From Acanthopleuribacter pedis (lineage in GTDB: Bacteria > Acidobacteriota > Holophagae > Acanthopleuribacterales > Acanthopleuribacteraceae), in NCBI RefSeq assembly GCF_017377855.1, contig NZ_JAFREP010000037.1:35595-99594 (forward strand): 64,000 nt of DNA. Direction: 5' to 3'. Under the pieces are notes generated by a model. The model searched no databases. It was not told the DNA's origin and was given only the letters and a program-made list of their open reading frames with translations. Positions 1 through 9,234 of the stretch are shown here, one piece after another. Every line of letters starts with the position of its first letter. Position 1 is the first letter of the stretch. Made by a program: the position numbers and the translations under genes.

Positions 1-120
1 TCCGTTCCCAAACGCCCCTTTCTGGCGCACTTGACCAAGCGTTGTGTGTCTCGTAGTGGAAAAGATGACATCGTGGGCTTGCTCCATCTTCCCTGCTGAC
101 AAGCTTGCGGGCAGAGCCGA

Positions 121-158
121 GAAAGTCGCTGACCGCCAAGAAAGTCGCTGACCGCCAA
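121..158. repeat. 19-bp direct tandem duplication
   Basis: The unit gaaagtcgctgaccgccaa occurs twice back to back with a 19-bp period (121-139 and 140-158). No function is apparent. Confidence 0.85.
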
Positions 159-245
159 GAATGATCGTGCGCGGAATCCATCGGCAGGACAAGTTTAAAC
201 CTGCTGATTACTCGCGGTGCTCACCCGAATTCGTCGCCAAGCTTT

Positions 246-420
246 GAAAACGCCGTGAATACATGGGTTACGACCAAGGGCAAACAAGCGGGCCGGACTA
301 TTCGTGGGGCGGACCTTTCGCGGGGCGGACCTTTCCGCGTGGCAGCGCACCGGCGAGGCTGTTCAACCGTTGGTTTGCGAAGGTGCCGTCAAGTAACCTA
401 CGTAATCGCAGTTGTTTCAA
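246..420 (+). repeat. Decayed copy A of the 16-bp-core element
   Basis: The segment resembles the left part and core of the full element at 24.7-25.1 kb. It has a 'gttacgaccaagg' block like the 'attacgaccaagcc' block there, followed by about three core-like units of the type gggcggacctttcgc. The ends are poorly preserved, so the limits are approximate. Confidence 0.5.
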
Positions 421-555
421 CGAAGGAAGAGAACTTTTGCATCAACAATGCGGGAATTTGCCGAGCTGCTTGGGTTCAGCAATGACAGAAGCGTTTTCCA
501 AGAAAACATCGCGATTCGAGAAGGAAAAACCTCCCCAATCAGCATTTACCAAAGA

Positions 556-915
556 AACACGGGGTTTCCAAAAGGTTGAGCCGCGCCAATCTCGCGCAAG
601 CGCGGACTAAAGTTGAAAGTACTCAGCCGAGGTTGCTCGATTGGACGGTTGTGAATTTTTCCCGACGCGGTCCTTGATACAAATAATAAGGTGGGAAAAA
701 CTATGGAGGCCGGGGGAAATTGTTCGTGGGCCACCCACCCGTCGGCCGTATGGTTCCTCGGCGGGTTGGGCCCACCTGGGTCAAGGATGCGCGGCGAGAT
801 TCCAGCCGGGTAGCGAGGGCCGTAGTTATCGGCTTCTTGTAATTAACGCTGTTTCTGCTGTTGCCTAGGCCCGCCCACTGAAACGCCTTTTCACGCTTGG
901 GCTGTGCACACTGCC
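556..915 (+). repeat. Dispersed repeat family 2, copy 1
   Basis: This stretch aligns by eye with 30378-30745. Shared blocks include a decayed palindrome around 'cagccgag...ctcg', then 'cggtccttga', 'ccgtcggccgtatgg', 'gggtcaaggatgcgcgg', and finally 'ttcacgcttggg' followed by an 'acacac'-like tract. Identity is patchy, so the copies are old. No coding capacity is shared between the two. It may be a decayed non-autonomous element or a conserved structured spacer. Confidence 0.6.
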
Positions 916-1354
916 GCCCGCGGACCTCAATCCCAACAGTATTTTTTCTCCTCAAAAGCCTTTCACAAAAAGAAGGTTTTTGAGGGGGCAATGCCCCAGC
1001 TGAACACGGCTGTTGCAGCGGCCGCTAGGCCGGAGGATGCCCGGTTCAAAAAAGAAAACGGTGGCACCCGAGATTCCCCTTTACCGTCAAGCCCAGAGCC
1101 CAACATCTCGGCATACCACGGAAGCCAACGCCGCGAGAGGCACAACGCTTAGGAAGCGCTGATGCGTGGCGTTTTCCGGAAAACCTCTGGACTGCAACGG
1201 CACGTAACAATGCTCAGGGCCCACGGGGGCGGCTGGCAGCCTTACGCCAAGCGCTTTCGCTCCAGATTGTTACCGAAAATCCCTCGCGCCGGCCCTGTTT
1301 AGGTTACGAGATGAGTATTCGTCCCGTTGCGAGCAGCCGGCAGGCGGCATCTGG

Positions 1355-1668
1355 TATTAGCTCACTATGTTCAAGGAATTCTTCCGTGGGGGAACCCATG
1401 CAATTACGAGGGTTTGCCTTCCGCGGGGCGCCCGGTCGCCTTACCTGGTCGAGCTGCCTTCGCCTCAGCTGCTACGCCGATAGGTCGGACCCCGATAGGT
1501 CGGACCCCGATAGGTCGGAGCAGCGAAAGATCGGCCCCGCAAAAGATCGGCCCCGCGAATGGACGGCCCCGCGAATGGTCGAAGCCCTGTGCCGTGGCTT
1601 GGTCGTAATCTTCGTACTCATAAGGCTTTCAGCTTCTCGCGACGTATTCTTTGCAAGGAAAGCGGGTT
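1355..1668 (-). repeat. Copy B of the 16-bp-core inverted-repeat element
   Basis: Read on the minus strand, this matches the full element at 24711-25080. An end with 'ttgcaaagaatacgtcgcg' is followed by 'agaagctgaaagcctt', then 'acgaagattacgaccaagcc', then about seven core units of 15-16 bp. The core is followed by the conserved 'tagcagctgaggcgaaggc' block and the other end ('gaattccttgaacatagtg'). The core contains two unit variants, one based on 'gataggtcgg' and one based on 'gcgaatggtcgg'. Confidence 0.75.
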
Positions 1669-1754
1669 TGGCGTGGCTTTCCGACCGCGGATGGCCGCCG
1701 CCTAAGCTGCCTGAAGCAGGAATGTTTGCTTGTCGTGCCGGCTCACCCGAAACC

Positions 1755-1875
1755 AGCGAACCGATATCCCGTCAGCCAACACCTCGTCGAGGGATTCCTC
1801 GCCGGCGGCGCCGGCTGATCCCAATCTAGCGAACCGATATCCCGTTGGCCAACACCTCGTCGAGGGATTCCTCGC
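1755..1875. repeat. Duplicated 3' end of the histidine kinase gene
   Basis: A block of about 48 bp beginning 'agcgaaccgatatcccgt' occurs at 1755-1802 and again at 1828-1875. The period is 73 bp. The right copy is the last codons plus stop of the upstream histidine kinase. The left copy lies beyond the stop and has 'cca' where the gene has the 'cta' stop, so the duplicated stop is lost. Because 73 is not a multiple of 3, the extra copy is out of frame with the gene. Confidence 0.85.
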
Positions 1876-4800
1876 TCTCGTGGGACTTGAATTCTGAAAA
1901 GTGGATAATACGCTCGCCTTGCCGGCCCAATCCGTCGCCCGGTGCTTCCGCGGGCAACTGAAACGTAAAAGTGGAGCCCTTGCCAAAATCACTGGCCACC
2001 GAGATGTCACCGCCCATCAGCCGGCAGAAATACCGACTGATGTACAAACCCAACCCGGTGCCGCCATAGCGGTTGTGGTCTTCGATCTGTGAAAACTCGC
2101 GGAACAGTTTGTTCATTTTTTCCGCTTTCATCCCAATACCGGTATCGCGCACCGAAAAAATGAGCCAATCACCGCCCGGCTGTGTCTCGCGTTTGACAGA
2201 GACGGTGAGCGAACCGGCCTCGGTGAACTTATTGGCGTTGGTCACCAAATTAAGCAAGACACCGTGTAGTTTGGTCATGTCGGATCGCATTTTTCCAAGA
2301 CATTCGGGTTCAAAAACGGTCGTAAGACTATTGTTGTTTTTTGCCAATACTGGACGAATGTGATCCAAGACATTGTCGACCAACTGCTGGACATCAAAGG
2401 TTTCTACAAACAGATCCACTTTTCCCGATTCAATTTTGGTTAGGTCGAGGATGTTGTTCACCAGGGAGAGCTGGTACTGCGCGGCCGATTTGATGCGACC
2501 CACATCCACCATCGCATCGTCGACCACGTCCAAGGCATTGACTGCATCCTCGAATTCTTCTTCGATGAGTTCGCTATACCCGATGATGGCGTTGAGCGGG
2601 GTGCGCAATTCGTGGCTCATGTGCGCCAAAAAGGCACTTTTGGCACGGCTGGCTTCGACGGCCATTTTTTGCTGTTCCGTCAGCAACTCAACCCTGGCGC
2701 GTTGGCGTTCCTGCTCGCGCTGATGGTGGATGAACAGCACCAATAAACCCAGAAACAGCAGGACGTACAGCGTGACGGCCATACCCGATAAATAATAGGG
2801 TGGCGAAATGCGGATTTTGACCGCGACTTCGTTGTTGTTCCAAATCCCGTCGTGGTTGGATGCTCTGACCTTGAGGGTGTACTCCCCCGGTGGAAGATTT
2901 GAGTAAGAAGCAAAACGGCGCGTGGTTTCTTGCCGATAGCCGCTTTCGAAGCCCTCTAGGAAATGTTGGTATTTGTTCAGCTCTGGTCGGGTGTAATCCA
3001 AAGCGGCAAACTCAATGGAAACAAAATTCTCGTCATGGCGCAGATCCAGCGCGTCGCCGTCATACAGACGTTTTTCGTATGGCACATCGTTGATTTTCAC
3101 ACCCGCGATGACCACCGGCGCAATGAACCCGTCGTCGGAGATGCGATTCGGGTAAAACTGATCGACCCCCAGAATACCGCCCGCATAGATCCAGCCGTGC
3201 TTGCTTTTGTGGATGGCGTTTTGGGCGAATTGGGTATTGCGCAAACCGTCGACCACATCGAAATGGCGAAACTCTTCCCCGACCGGATCGAAACGGGACA
3301 ATCCGCGATTGGTGGTCAACCAAATATAACCGCGGCTGTCACCGCTTACCGCGTTCACCGTACCACGTGGAATGCCCTGTTCTTCACGCCAGTTCCGCAC
3401 GGCCCCGGTTTCTTTGTCAATGCGAACCAGCCCACCCCCACGCGTCCCCAGCCACCAGGCATCATCGTCGTCATAGAAGGAGTACACGGTGCGCGCGGGA
3501 ATCCGCACGTCGCCAAAGTCGCGGCTGTAGATCAGGGTGTTTTCGTCGATGGGATCGTAACGCATGGCGCCGTTGGTACCCCCAAACCAGAGCCAACCCT
3601 CGCGGTCCTCGTAAATCGAATAGTAACGGTTGCGGTCATTCAACCGCTGAAAGCTCGGCTGAGGATGGGTAAACTGCGAAAAGTTGGTGCCGTCGCCGCG
3701 GTAAATGCCGTGGTCTCCTGCGAGCCAGGTTCGGCCGGAGGGTTCTTGGTGGATGCCGTGGACGGCAATGTGGGGGATGTCCGGGTCAATCTCAACCCGA
3801 ACAAAGGTGTCGGTTTCCGCGTCCAGCACGGCCACCCCGTAATCACTGCCCACCCATATGCGATTGCGCCGATCACAGTGCACGGAGAGTAAATCGTTCA
3901 AAAGGGGGCCGTTCACTGGATCGTCGGGGTCCGACCGGTAATGGGTATAGGTGTCGGTGACGGGATTGTAGCGGTCGATGCCGCCCGAGTAAGAGGCGAT
4001 CCACAAACGATCCTGCTGATCCGTGGTCACGCCGCGAATGTTCCCGAAGGTTAATGAATTCAGCTTACGAGGATCGTGGAACAGGTTGCGAAACTTGCGC
4101 GGGCGCAGGTTGAGTTGGTTGATGCCGCCGCCTTTGGTTCCAACCCATAGATTACCGGAGGTATCCTCGAAAATTTCGTGGACGTCGTGGTGGCTCAGCG
4201 AATAAGGATTCACCGGATTGGATTGGTATTCGACCAAAAGATTGCGGTCGCTGTTGTAGAGGTGAAGGCCGCCAAACTTGCTGCCCGCCCAAATACGACT
4301 ATGGTGGTCGAGGAACAACGAGGTGACGGTATACTGATTTGGCTGGTTGGGCCCCACCTCGGGACGCGGAATCTCGGTGAGTTGCCCGGTTTCGCGGTTG
4401 CGTACCGCCAGATACTGGTTACTGCCAATCCATAAGTTACCGCGCTGGTCGAGAAGTAAGCTGCGGACCTCGCGCTGGAAATCCAAGCGATCGTCCGGGT
4501 CTTGGATGGTGGTAAAGGTATTGCTGATGCGATCATAAAGCGAGAGGCCGCGGTCCGTGCCAATCCACACTTTATCGGGCCCGTCCCTTTGGATCGCCCA
4601 AACGCGAGGGCCTGGCAAAAGCGCTGGATCAAAACGTGTTATGAGGTTATTTCGGTAGTTGAGGAGATTGATGCCGTCACCAACGGTTCCAATCCAAAAT
4701 GCGCCGTCACCGGCAGGCTCAAATACCTGAAGTTTGTCGCTGGAAAGGCTGTTCAAGTTCGTGGGATCGTGCCGAAAGGTCTCAAAGGTTTCACTTTCTG

Positions 4801-5398
4801 GATGGTACACATTCATACCACCGCGCCAGGTGGCGATCCATAACCGACCGTCTTCATCTAATTCGAGATGACTGATGTTGTCGTCGCTGAGGCCGCCCTT
4901 CTTGCCCGGCTGATGGTAGAAGGTCCGAAAGCGATAACCGTCAAAGCGATTTAACCCGTGCAAGGTACCGAACCAAAGAAATCCCTCTCGGTCCTGGCAA
5001 ATCGACCAAACGTAATTGTGAGACAACCCTTGTTCCAAATCAAGCCGGGTGAAATGGCTCGATTTAAGCTCGGGGCCGGCGAAGTAGGCCGGGCTCATCA
5101 AATGAAAGAGCCATAGACAAGCTGCCGCAACGTAAAAACGAACATTTTTGAAACTCGGTACAGAAAGCCGTTGCCGAGGTGAACGCGTTACATCGGATAA
5201 ACAGGTGTTGGGAAACGCCGGATCAGCGGATCGCGGTGTTTCGGCCGTTGAATTGTCGGCCCGACGGTTTTGAGACAACCTCGGGTACACGCCTAGTGGT
5301 TTCATCGCCGGCCACAGCATCGTGAAATTGGCTTCCATCTTACCTTTTCGGTTCCCTGACGGCGAGGAGAAAGTCGCAAACCGCGGCGGTTGGGTCAT
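1826..5398 (-). CDS. Two-component-regulator propeller sensor histidine kinase
   Basis: This 1190-residue membrane sensor kinase has a hydrophobic segment near residues 88-105. It is followed by many 'D..G..W.GT..GL.R.d' blades forming a periplasmic propeller region (about 115-780) and a Y_Y_Y-type module. A second membrane segment ('VTLYVLLFLGLLVLF') follows. The cytoplasmic part has a HisKA box (MSHELRTPLN, phospho-acceptor His929) and an ATPase domain with N box (NLVTNANKF), DTGIG at about 1085 and GTGLGL at 1113. There is no receiver domain, so its partner regulator is elsewhere. The ATG overlaps the stop of the upstream kinase in an ATGA arrangement, which supports this start. However, about 85 residues precede the first hydrophobic segment, so an internal start is possible. 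The last codons are duplicated downstream. The ligand is unknown; this family often senses polysaccharide breakdown products. Confidence 0.9.
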   Translation of the reverse strand: MTQPPRFATFSSPSGNRKGKMEANFTMLWPAMKPLGVYPRLSQNRRADNSTAETPRSADPAFPNTCLSDVTRSPRQRLSVPSFKNVRFYVAAACLWLFHLMSPAYFAGPELKSSHFTRLDLEQGLSHNYVWSICQDREGFLWFGTLHGLNRFDGYRFRTFYHQPGKKGGLSDDNISHLELDEDGRLWIATWRGGMNVYHPESETFETFRHDPTNLNSLSSDKLQVFEPAGDGAFWIGTVGDGINLLNYRNNLITRFDPALLPGPRVWAIQRDGPDKVWIGTDRGLSLYDRISNTFTTIQDPDDRLDFQREVRSLLLDQRGNLWIGSNQYLAVRNRETGQLTEIPRPEVGPNQPNQYTVTSLFLDHHSRIWAGSKFGGLHLYNSDRNLLVEYQSNPVNPYSLSHHDVHEIFEDTSGNLWVGTKGGGINQLNLRPRKFRNLFHDPRKLNSLTFGNIRGVTTDQQDRLWIASYSGGIDRYNPVTDTYTHYRSDPDDPVNGPLLNDLLSVHCDRRNRIWVGSDYGVAVLDAETDTFVRVEIDPDIPHIAVHGIHQEPSGRTWLAGDHGIYRGDGTNFSQFTHPQPSFQRLNDRNRYYSIYEDREGWLWFGGTNGAMRYDPIDENTLIYSRDFGDVRIPARTVYSFYDDDDAWWLGTRGGGLVRIDKETGAVRNWREEQGIPRGTVNAVSGDSRGYIWLTTNRGLSRFDPVGEEFRHFDVVDGLRNTQFAQNAIHKSKHGWIYAGGILGVDQFYPNRISDDGFIAPVVIAGVKINDVPYEKRLYDGDALDLRHDENFVSIEFAALDYTRPELNKYQHFLEGFESGYRQETTRRFASYSNLPPGEYTLKVRASNHDGIWNNNEVAVKIRISPPYYLSGMAVTLYVLLFLGLLVLFIHHQREQERQRARVELLTEQQKMAVEASRAKSAFLAHMSHELRTPLNAIIGYSELIEEEFEDAVNALDVVDDAMVDVGRIKSAAQYQLSLVNNILDLTKIESGKVDLFVETFDVQQLVDNVLDHIRPVLAKNNNSLTTVFEPECLGKMRSDMTKLHGVLLNLVTNANKFTEAGSLTVSVKRETQPGGDWLIFSVRDTGIGMKAEKMNKLFREFSQIEDHNRYGGTGLGLYISRYFCRLMGGDISVASDFGKGSTFTFQLPAEAPGDGLGRQGERIIHFSEFKSHESEESLDEVLANGISVR

Positions 5399-8300
5399 CC
5401 TTCGTCGGGGAAACTGATGGTTTTGGACTCGTTTCCGACCAACACCGGAATCTCCATGGTAAAGGTGGTTCCTTTGCGGTATTGGCTTTTGACATCAATC
5501 CCGCCCCCCATCATCTTGCAAAAACAGCGCGTGATGTAGAGGCCTAAACCCGTGCCGCCGTATCGATTGTGGTCTTCAATCTGCGTAAACTCGCGGAACA
5601 ACATTTCAATTTGGTGTTCCTTAATCCCGATGCCGGTGTCGGTTACTTCAAAAGTGACCCACTCCTCGCGTGACCGCATGGAACGGGTCACACGGAGGTG
5701 AATTTGACCGCGGTTGGTGAATTTATTGGCGTTGTTGAGGACATTGAGTAAGGCGGTGCGTAGCTTGATCATGTCGGCCACCATAAAGCCGGGATTCGCG
5801 GGTTCGTAGTCAACCAACAGGTGGTTGGCCTGTTTCTTGAGCAGGGGCCGCACCTGACTGAGCGCGGATTCCACCATCTCACGCACGGAAAAACGTTCCA
5901 GGAGCAGGGGCACCTCACCTGATTCGATTTTGGTGAAGTCCAGGAGGTTGTTGATCAATGACAACTGGTAAAAAGCGGCGGAACGGATTTTGGCAAGATC
6001 GGTGTTGAGGGTTTTGCGCAAGGCACGATCCTCGACACCGTCGTCGACTTCTTCCTCCAGAATTTCACTGTAGCCGATGATGTGGTTGAGCGGTGTGCGT
6101 AATTCATGGCTCATTTGGGCCAGGAACGCGCTTTTAGAGCGGCTGGAGTCCTCGGCGTGACGGCGTGCCTCGAGCATTTCGGAGATTTTCTCGTTCTCTC
6201 TTCGTTTGCGGACGATCAAGGTGCCGATGCCGGCGATCAAACCGGCGCCGAGCAGGAAGTAGAGCACCACGGCCAACTTGCCCAAGAAAAAGGGTGGGTT
6301 AATGCGGATGCGAACGGCAAGCCCCTCCTCGTTCCAGATGCCGTCGTGGTTGGCGGCACGCACGCGGAAGCGGTAGTTGCCGGGGGCAAGCGCCGCGTAG
6401 TTGACGCTACGACGATGGTCGGGGCGCGACCAGGTTTCGTCCAGGCCTTCCAACATGTATTGGTACCGGTTGTGCTCGGGTGAGGTGAAATCGAGGGCGG
6501 CGAACTCAAAAAACAAGTAGTTCTCGTTGGCGGGAAGGGTGATTTTCTCCGGCCGGGTTGGGTGAATGGCGAGGGTACGATCCATGACCCGGAACTCGGA
6601 AAGCGCCAAGTTGGGTGGCGAACCGTAATCGCGGACTTGGCTAGGGTAAAAACTGTTAAATCCTTCAATGCCCCCGAAGAAAAACTCGCCGGTGGGGCCG
6701 ACGGCATAGGCACCGACGCTAAACAATTCGTCCTGGAGGCCGTCGGCCACATTGTAGTTACGAAAGGTTTTGAACTCGGGATCGAAGCGACACAGGCCTT
6801 TGTTGGTGCTTATCCACAGGCGGTCGGCGCGGTCCGTGAGCACGGCGTAAACAATATTATTAGGCAACCCGTCGGCGGTGCTGAAGTGGGTGAAGGTGTC
6901 GGCACCCCAGGGAAGCAGGCTCAAGCCGCCGCCAAAGGAGCCGGCCCAAATCCCCTGGCTGTTCTCGCCGAGGCAAAGAATGGTGGCATTGCTGATGCCG
7001 GCCGGGTCTTCTTGTTTGGGGAGGTAACTCCGAAAGTCATTGGATTCACGGCGATAGCGAATCAACCCGCCATGTGCGGTTGCCAGCCAAACCTGACCTT
7101 CCCGATCGCGGTGGATATCGTAGATACGGGTGCCGCCCAGGCCGTGGTTGCTGTTGTCGCCGTTGGGATAATTGGTAAAACGCCCGTCCCTAAGGATGCT
7201 CAAGCCACCGGTGGTCCCGATCCACAGCGCGTCGTCCAGCCAGGCCAAGCTTTGAACTTGATCGTGGATGAGGCTGTTGGGATTGCGTGGATCGTGTTGA
7301 AAGCGGGTGAAACCGCCGTCTTCATCGAGACGATTCACCCCGCCGTTGGTTCCCGCCCAAAGCCGTTCGGCCGGGTCCTTCTCCAGCGCCATCACCCAGG
7401 CATTGCTGATGCTGCGCGGGTTGCCGCTTTCAGGTAGGTAAGCGGTCACCTTTCCGGTTTTTCGATTTAAGAAACACAAACCACCGCCCAGGGTGCCAAC
7501 CCAAACCCCACCGTCGGCGGTGGGCGCGAGTGCCCGAACAGCTTCACTTGGTAGCGCGTTCGGTTCATTGGGTTGAGCGCGGTACACATCAAACTTTTTG
7601 CGTTTGGTGTCGAGTTTGCTCAAGCCGCCGCCACGGGTTCCGATCCAGAGCACGTCGTTGCGATCCACAAAAAGTGCGCGGATGTCATTGTGAAGCAACC
7701 CATTTTGGTTCAAGCGGTTGTGCTGGAATTGCAGCCAGCGCCCGTCGAGTGGATCATAGCGGAACATTCCGTGGTACAAGGTGCCAACCAACAGGTTTCC
7801 GGTGGGATCCTCGGTAATTTCGTTAAAGTTGGTTTCTTCCAGGGGCACACCGTTTTCCCGCAGGGGTTGCTGCACCACCAAACTGCGGTCGCGAATATCG
7901 AGGCGGAATAAATGGCGGTTGGTACCGATCCACAAATATTGATTTTCAGACAAATGTAAGGCGCGGATCTGGGCACTTTTGAGTTCTTCGGCCATGGGCC
8001 CCGCGGCGGAAACCTGTTGTGCGCGACCGCTTTGGCTGTCGAGCAGCCATAAGCCGGAGTTGGTCGCCATGAAGAAGGTGTTGTCGACCACCTCAACCAT
8101 GTCCCAAACGCGCGCGGGTTGATTTACACCGGGCGGCTCCAAGCCGAAACGCGTTTCTTCCATGGTTTTGGGATTGATGCGAATGACGCCGGCGGCGTAA
8201 GTACCCACCCAAATGTGGCCGGCGCGGTCTCGGTACAACTTTTGGACACGCTGGATTGGGTCCCCGTTTGCGAAGCTGAGCCGAACGCGCGAAAACGATT

Positions 8301-8688
8301 GCTTGACGGGATCAAAAAGATTGAGCCCGCCACCCCAGGTTGCAATCCACAAAACGCCCTGCTGGTCTTCTGCCATGGAACTGACATTGTCTCCGGCGAT
8401 GGAGGTTGGGTCGGCCGGGTTGTGGTAAAAGGTGGTGAAGGTGTAGCCGTCGTAGCGATTGAGCCCGTTCTGGGTACCGACCCATAAAAAACCGTCGCGG
8501 TCTTGGGTGACGCTGTAGACGGTGCGGTGTGACAGATTGTCGTCGAGACCCAGATGGGTTAACCGCGTTTTCGACCAGGTAAAGTTGCTTTGGGCCCATA
8601 GCCGAACACCGCCCGCCGGGATCACCGAAAGGACGAACATCGCCGCCAAGCGGAAGACGGTACCAAACAAAAGGGTCGGATCAGTCAA
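5395..8688 (-). CDS. Two-component-regulator propeller sensor histidine kinase
   Basis: This 1097-residue paralogue is the upstream gene of the pair. It begins with a signal-peptide or membrane-anchor segment (residues 1-33, ending near LWAQ). About a dozen or more propeller blades with 'LWIGT..GGL..LD' motifs follow, then a Y_Y_Y module with the 'YQYMLEGLDETW' signature, a transmembrane helix near residues 810-830, and a HisKA box (SHELRTPLN, His861). The ATPase has a LNNANKF N box, DTGIG and GTGLGL at about 1045. It shares the EDHNRYGG segment with the downstream kinase, which points to tandem duplication. It has no fused receiver or AraC domain, unlike Bacteroides hybrid systems. The stop overlaps the next gene's ATG by 4 bp, so the two are translationally coupled. 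Confidence 0.92.
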   Translation of the reverse strand: MTDPTLLFGTVFRLAAMFVLSVIPAGGVRLWAQSNFTWSKTRLTHLGLDDNLSHRTVYSVTQDRDGFLWVGTQNGLNRYDGYTFTTFYHNPADPTSIAGDNVSSMAEDQQGVLWIATWGGGLNLFDPVKQSFSRVRLSFANGDPIQRVQKLYRDRAGHIWVGTYAAGVIRINPKTMEETRFGLEPPGVNQPARVWDMVEVVDNTFFMATNSGLWLLDSQSGRAQQVSAAGPMAEELKSAQIRALHLSENQYLWIGTNRHLFRLDIRDRSLVVQQPLRENGVPLEETNFNEITEDPTGNLLVGTLYHGMFRYDPLDGRWLQFQHNRLNQNGLLHNDIRALFVDRNDVLWIGTRGGGLSKLDTKRKKFDVYRAQPNEPNALPSEAVRALAPTADGGVWVGTLGGGLCFLNRKTGKVTAYLPESGNPRSISNAWVMALEKDPAERLWAGTNGGVNRLDEDGGFTRFQHDPRNPNSLIHDQVQSLAWLDDALWIGTTGGLSILRDGRFTNYPNGDNSNHGLGGTRIYDIHRDREGQVWLATAHGGLIRYRRESNDFRSYLPKQEDPAGISNATILCLGENSQGIWAGSFGGGLSLLPWGADTFTHFSTADGLPNNIVYAVLTDRADRLWISTNKGLCRFDPEFKTFRNYNVADGLQDELFSVGAYAVGPTGEFFFGGIEGFNSFYPSQVRDYGSPPNLALSEFRVMDRTLAIHPTRPEKITLPANENYLFFEFAALDFTSPEHNRYQYMLEGLDETWSRPDHRRSVNYAALAPGNYRFRVRAANHDGIWNEEGLAVRIRINPPFFLGKLAVVLYFLLGAGLIAGIGTLIVRKRRENEKISEMLEARRHAEDSSRSKSAFLAQMSHELRTPLNHIIGYSEILEEEVDDGVEDRALRKTLNTDLAKIRSAAFYQLSLINNLLDFTKIESGEVPLLLERFSVREMVESALSQVRPLLKKQANHLLVDYEPANPGFMVADMIKLRTALLNVLNNANKFTNRGQIHLRVTRSMRSREEWVTFEVTDTGIGIKEHQIEMLFREFTQIEDHNRYGGTGLGLYITRCFCKMMGGGIDVKSQYRKGTTFTMEIPVLVGNESKTISFPDEG

Positions 8689-9113
8689 AATCGTTGGGCC
8701 TCACCGTTAAAAATCGATACGCCCTGAATTCAGGTCGATACAAAACCACGGCCGGCGGAGAGAGGAGCAACGCGCCTTGAACCCGAAGAAGGTTGTAAGC
8801 CGACCTGGTTTGTTTTTCATAGGAGATCCCGCACAAAAACAAAGGTTCCAACGCGAATACCCGTGACCGGCATGCGGCGGTTTGCGGATGGATGGCATTG
8901 GGCTCAGCTTAAACGGGCCGGCGGGTAAAATCAAGCAAGCAAGCCGTTAGCGGCTTCTTTCGCTACCTCGGTGGAAACGGTCGGCATAGCCGCCCTGGAT
9001 TGCGCCGGCTGAACGGTTGGGGACCCTCTCCCCTTCGTTCCAGCTGTATCGAGATTTTCTCTGTTGGCGGCGAAGCCCGTGTTAGAGTGAATGGACCGGA
9101 TTTTCCCCGAGCT
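8689..9113. other. Intergenic region between divergent kinase genes
   Basis: The stretch separates the minus-strand histidine kinase pair from the plus-strand Ser/Thr kinase, so promoters for both directions probably lie here. No protein-like frame, strong palindrome or recognisable sigma-70 promoter was found by eye. Confidence 0.5.
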
Positions 9114-9230
9114 AGCCCACATTGCTTACAAGGAATTCTGCTACGGGGCAACCCATGCGATTCCAAGGGGGAGGCCTTCCACGGGGCGGCCTACCGCCGG
9201 GCGGCCTACCGCCTTACTCGTTCGAGGTTG
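9114..9230 (-). repeat. Half copy C of the 16-bp-core element
   Basis: The segment carries one end of the element (cccacattgcttacaagg, then 'aattctgctac') and two core-like units (ggggcggcctaccgcc type). It stops where the kinase gene begins. Relative to the full copy, the opposite half is missing. Its inner edge 'ttactcgttcgaggttg' aligns with 'ttactcggtcgagcgcc' in the full copy. The Shine-Dalgarno-like GAGG of the kinase gene therefore falls inside repeat-derived sequence. Confidence 0.7.
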
Positions 9231-9234
9231 AAAT

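Larger units (their letters stand above)
1..1825. other. Gene-free region with dispersed repeats
   Basis: No reading frame here looks like a protein. The short open frames overlap on both strands, lack a convincing ribosome site and change frame through repeats. The stretch holds a 19-bp tandem duplication, a decayed copy and a fuller copy of the 16-bp-core inverted-repeat element, and one copy of a longer dispersed repeat that recurs near 30.4 kb. It looks like a repeat-collecting intergenic region downstream of the histidine kinase pair. A decayed gene cannot be excluded. Confidence 0.6.

Noticed and set aside
2963..3892. 309-codon plus-strand frame opposite the propeller histidine kinase
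   Set aside because: It is a shadow of the minus-strand kinase gene, which has clear domain motifs throughout.
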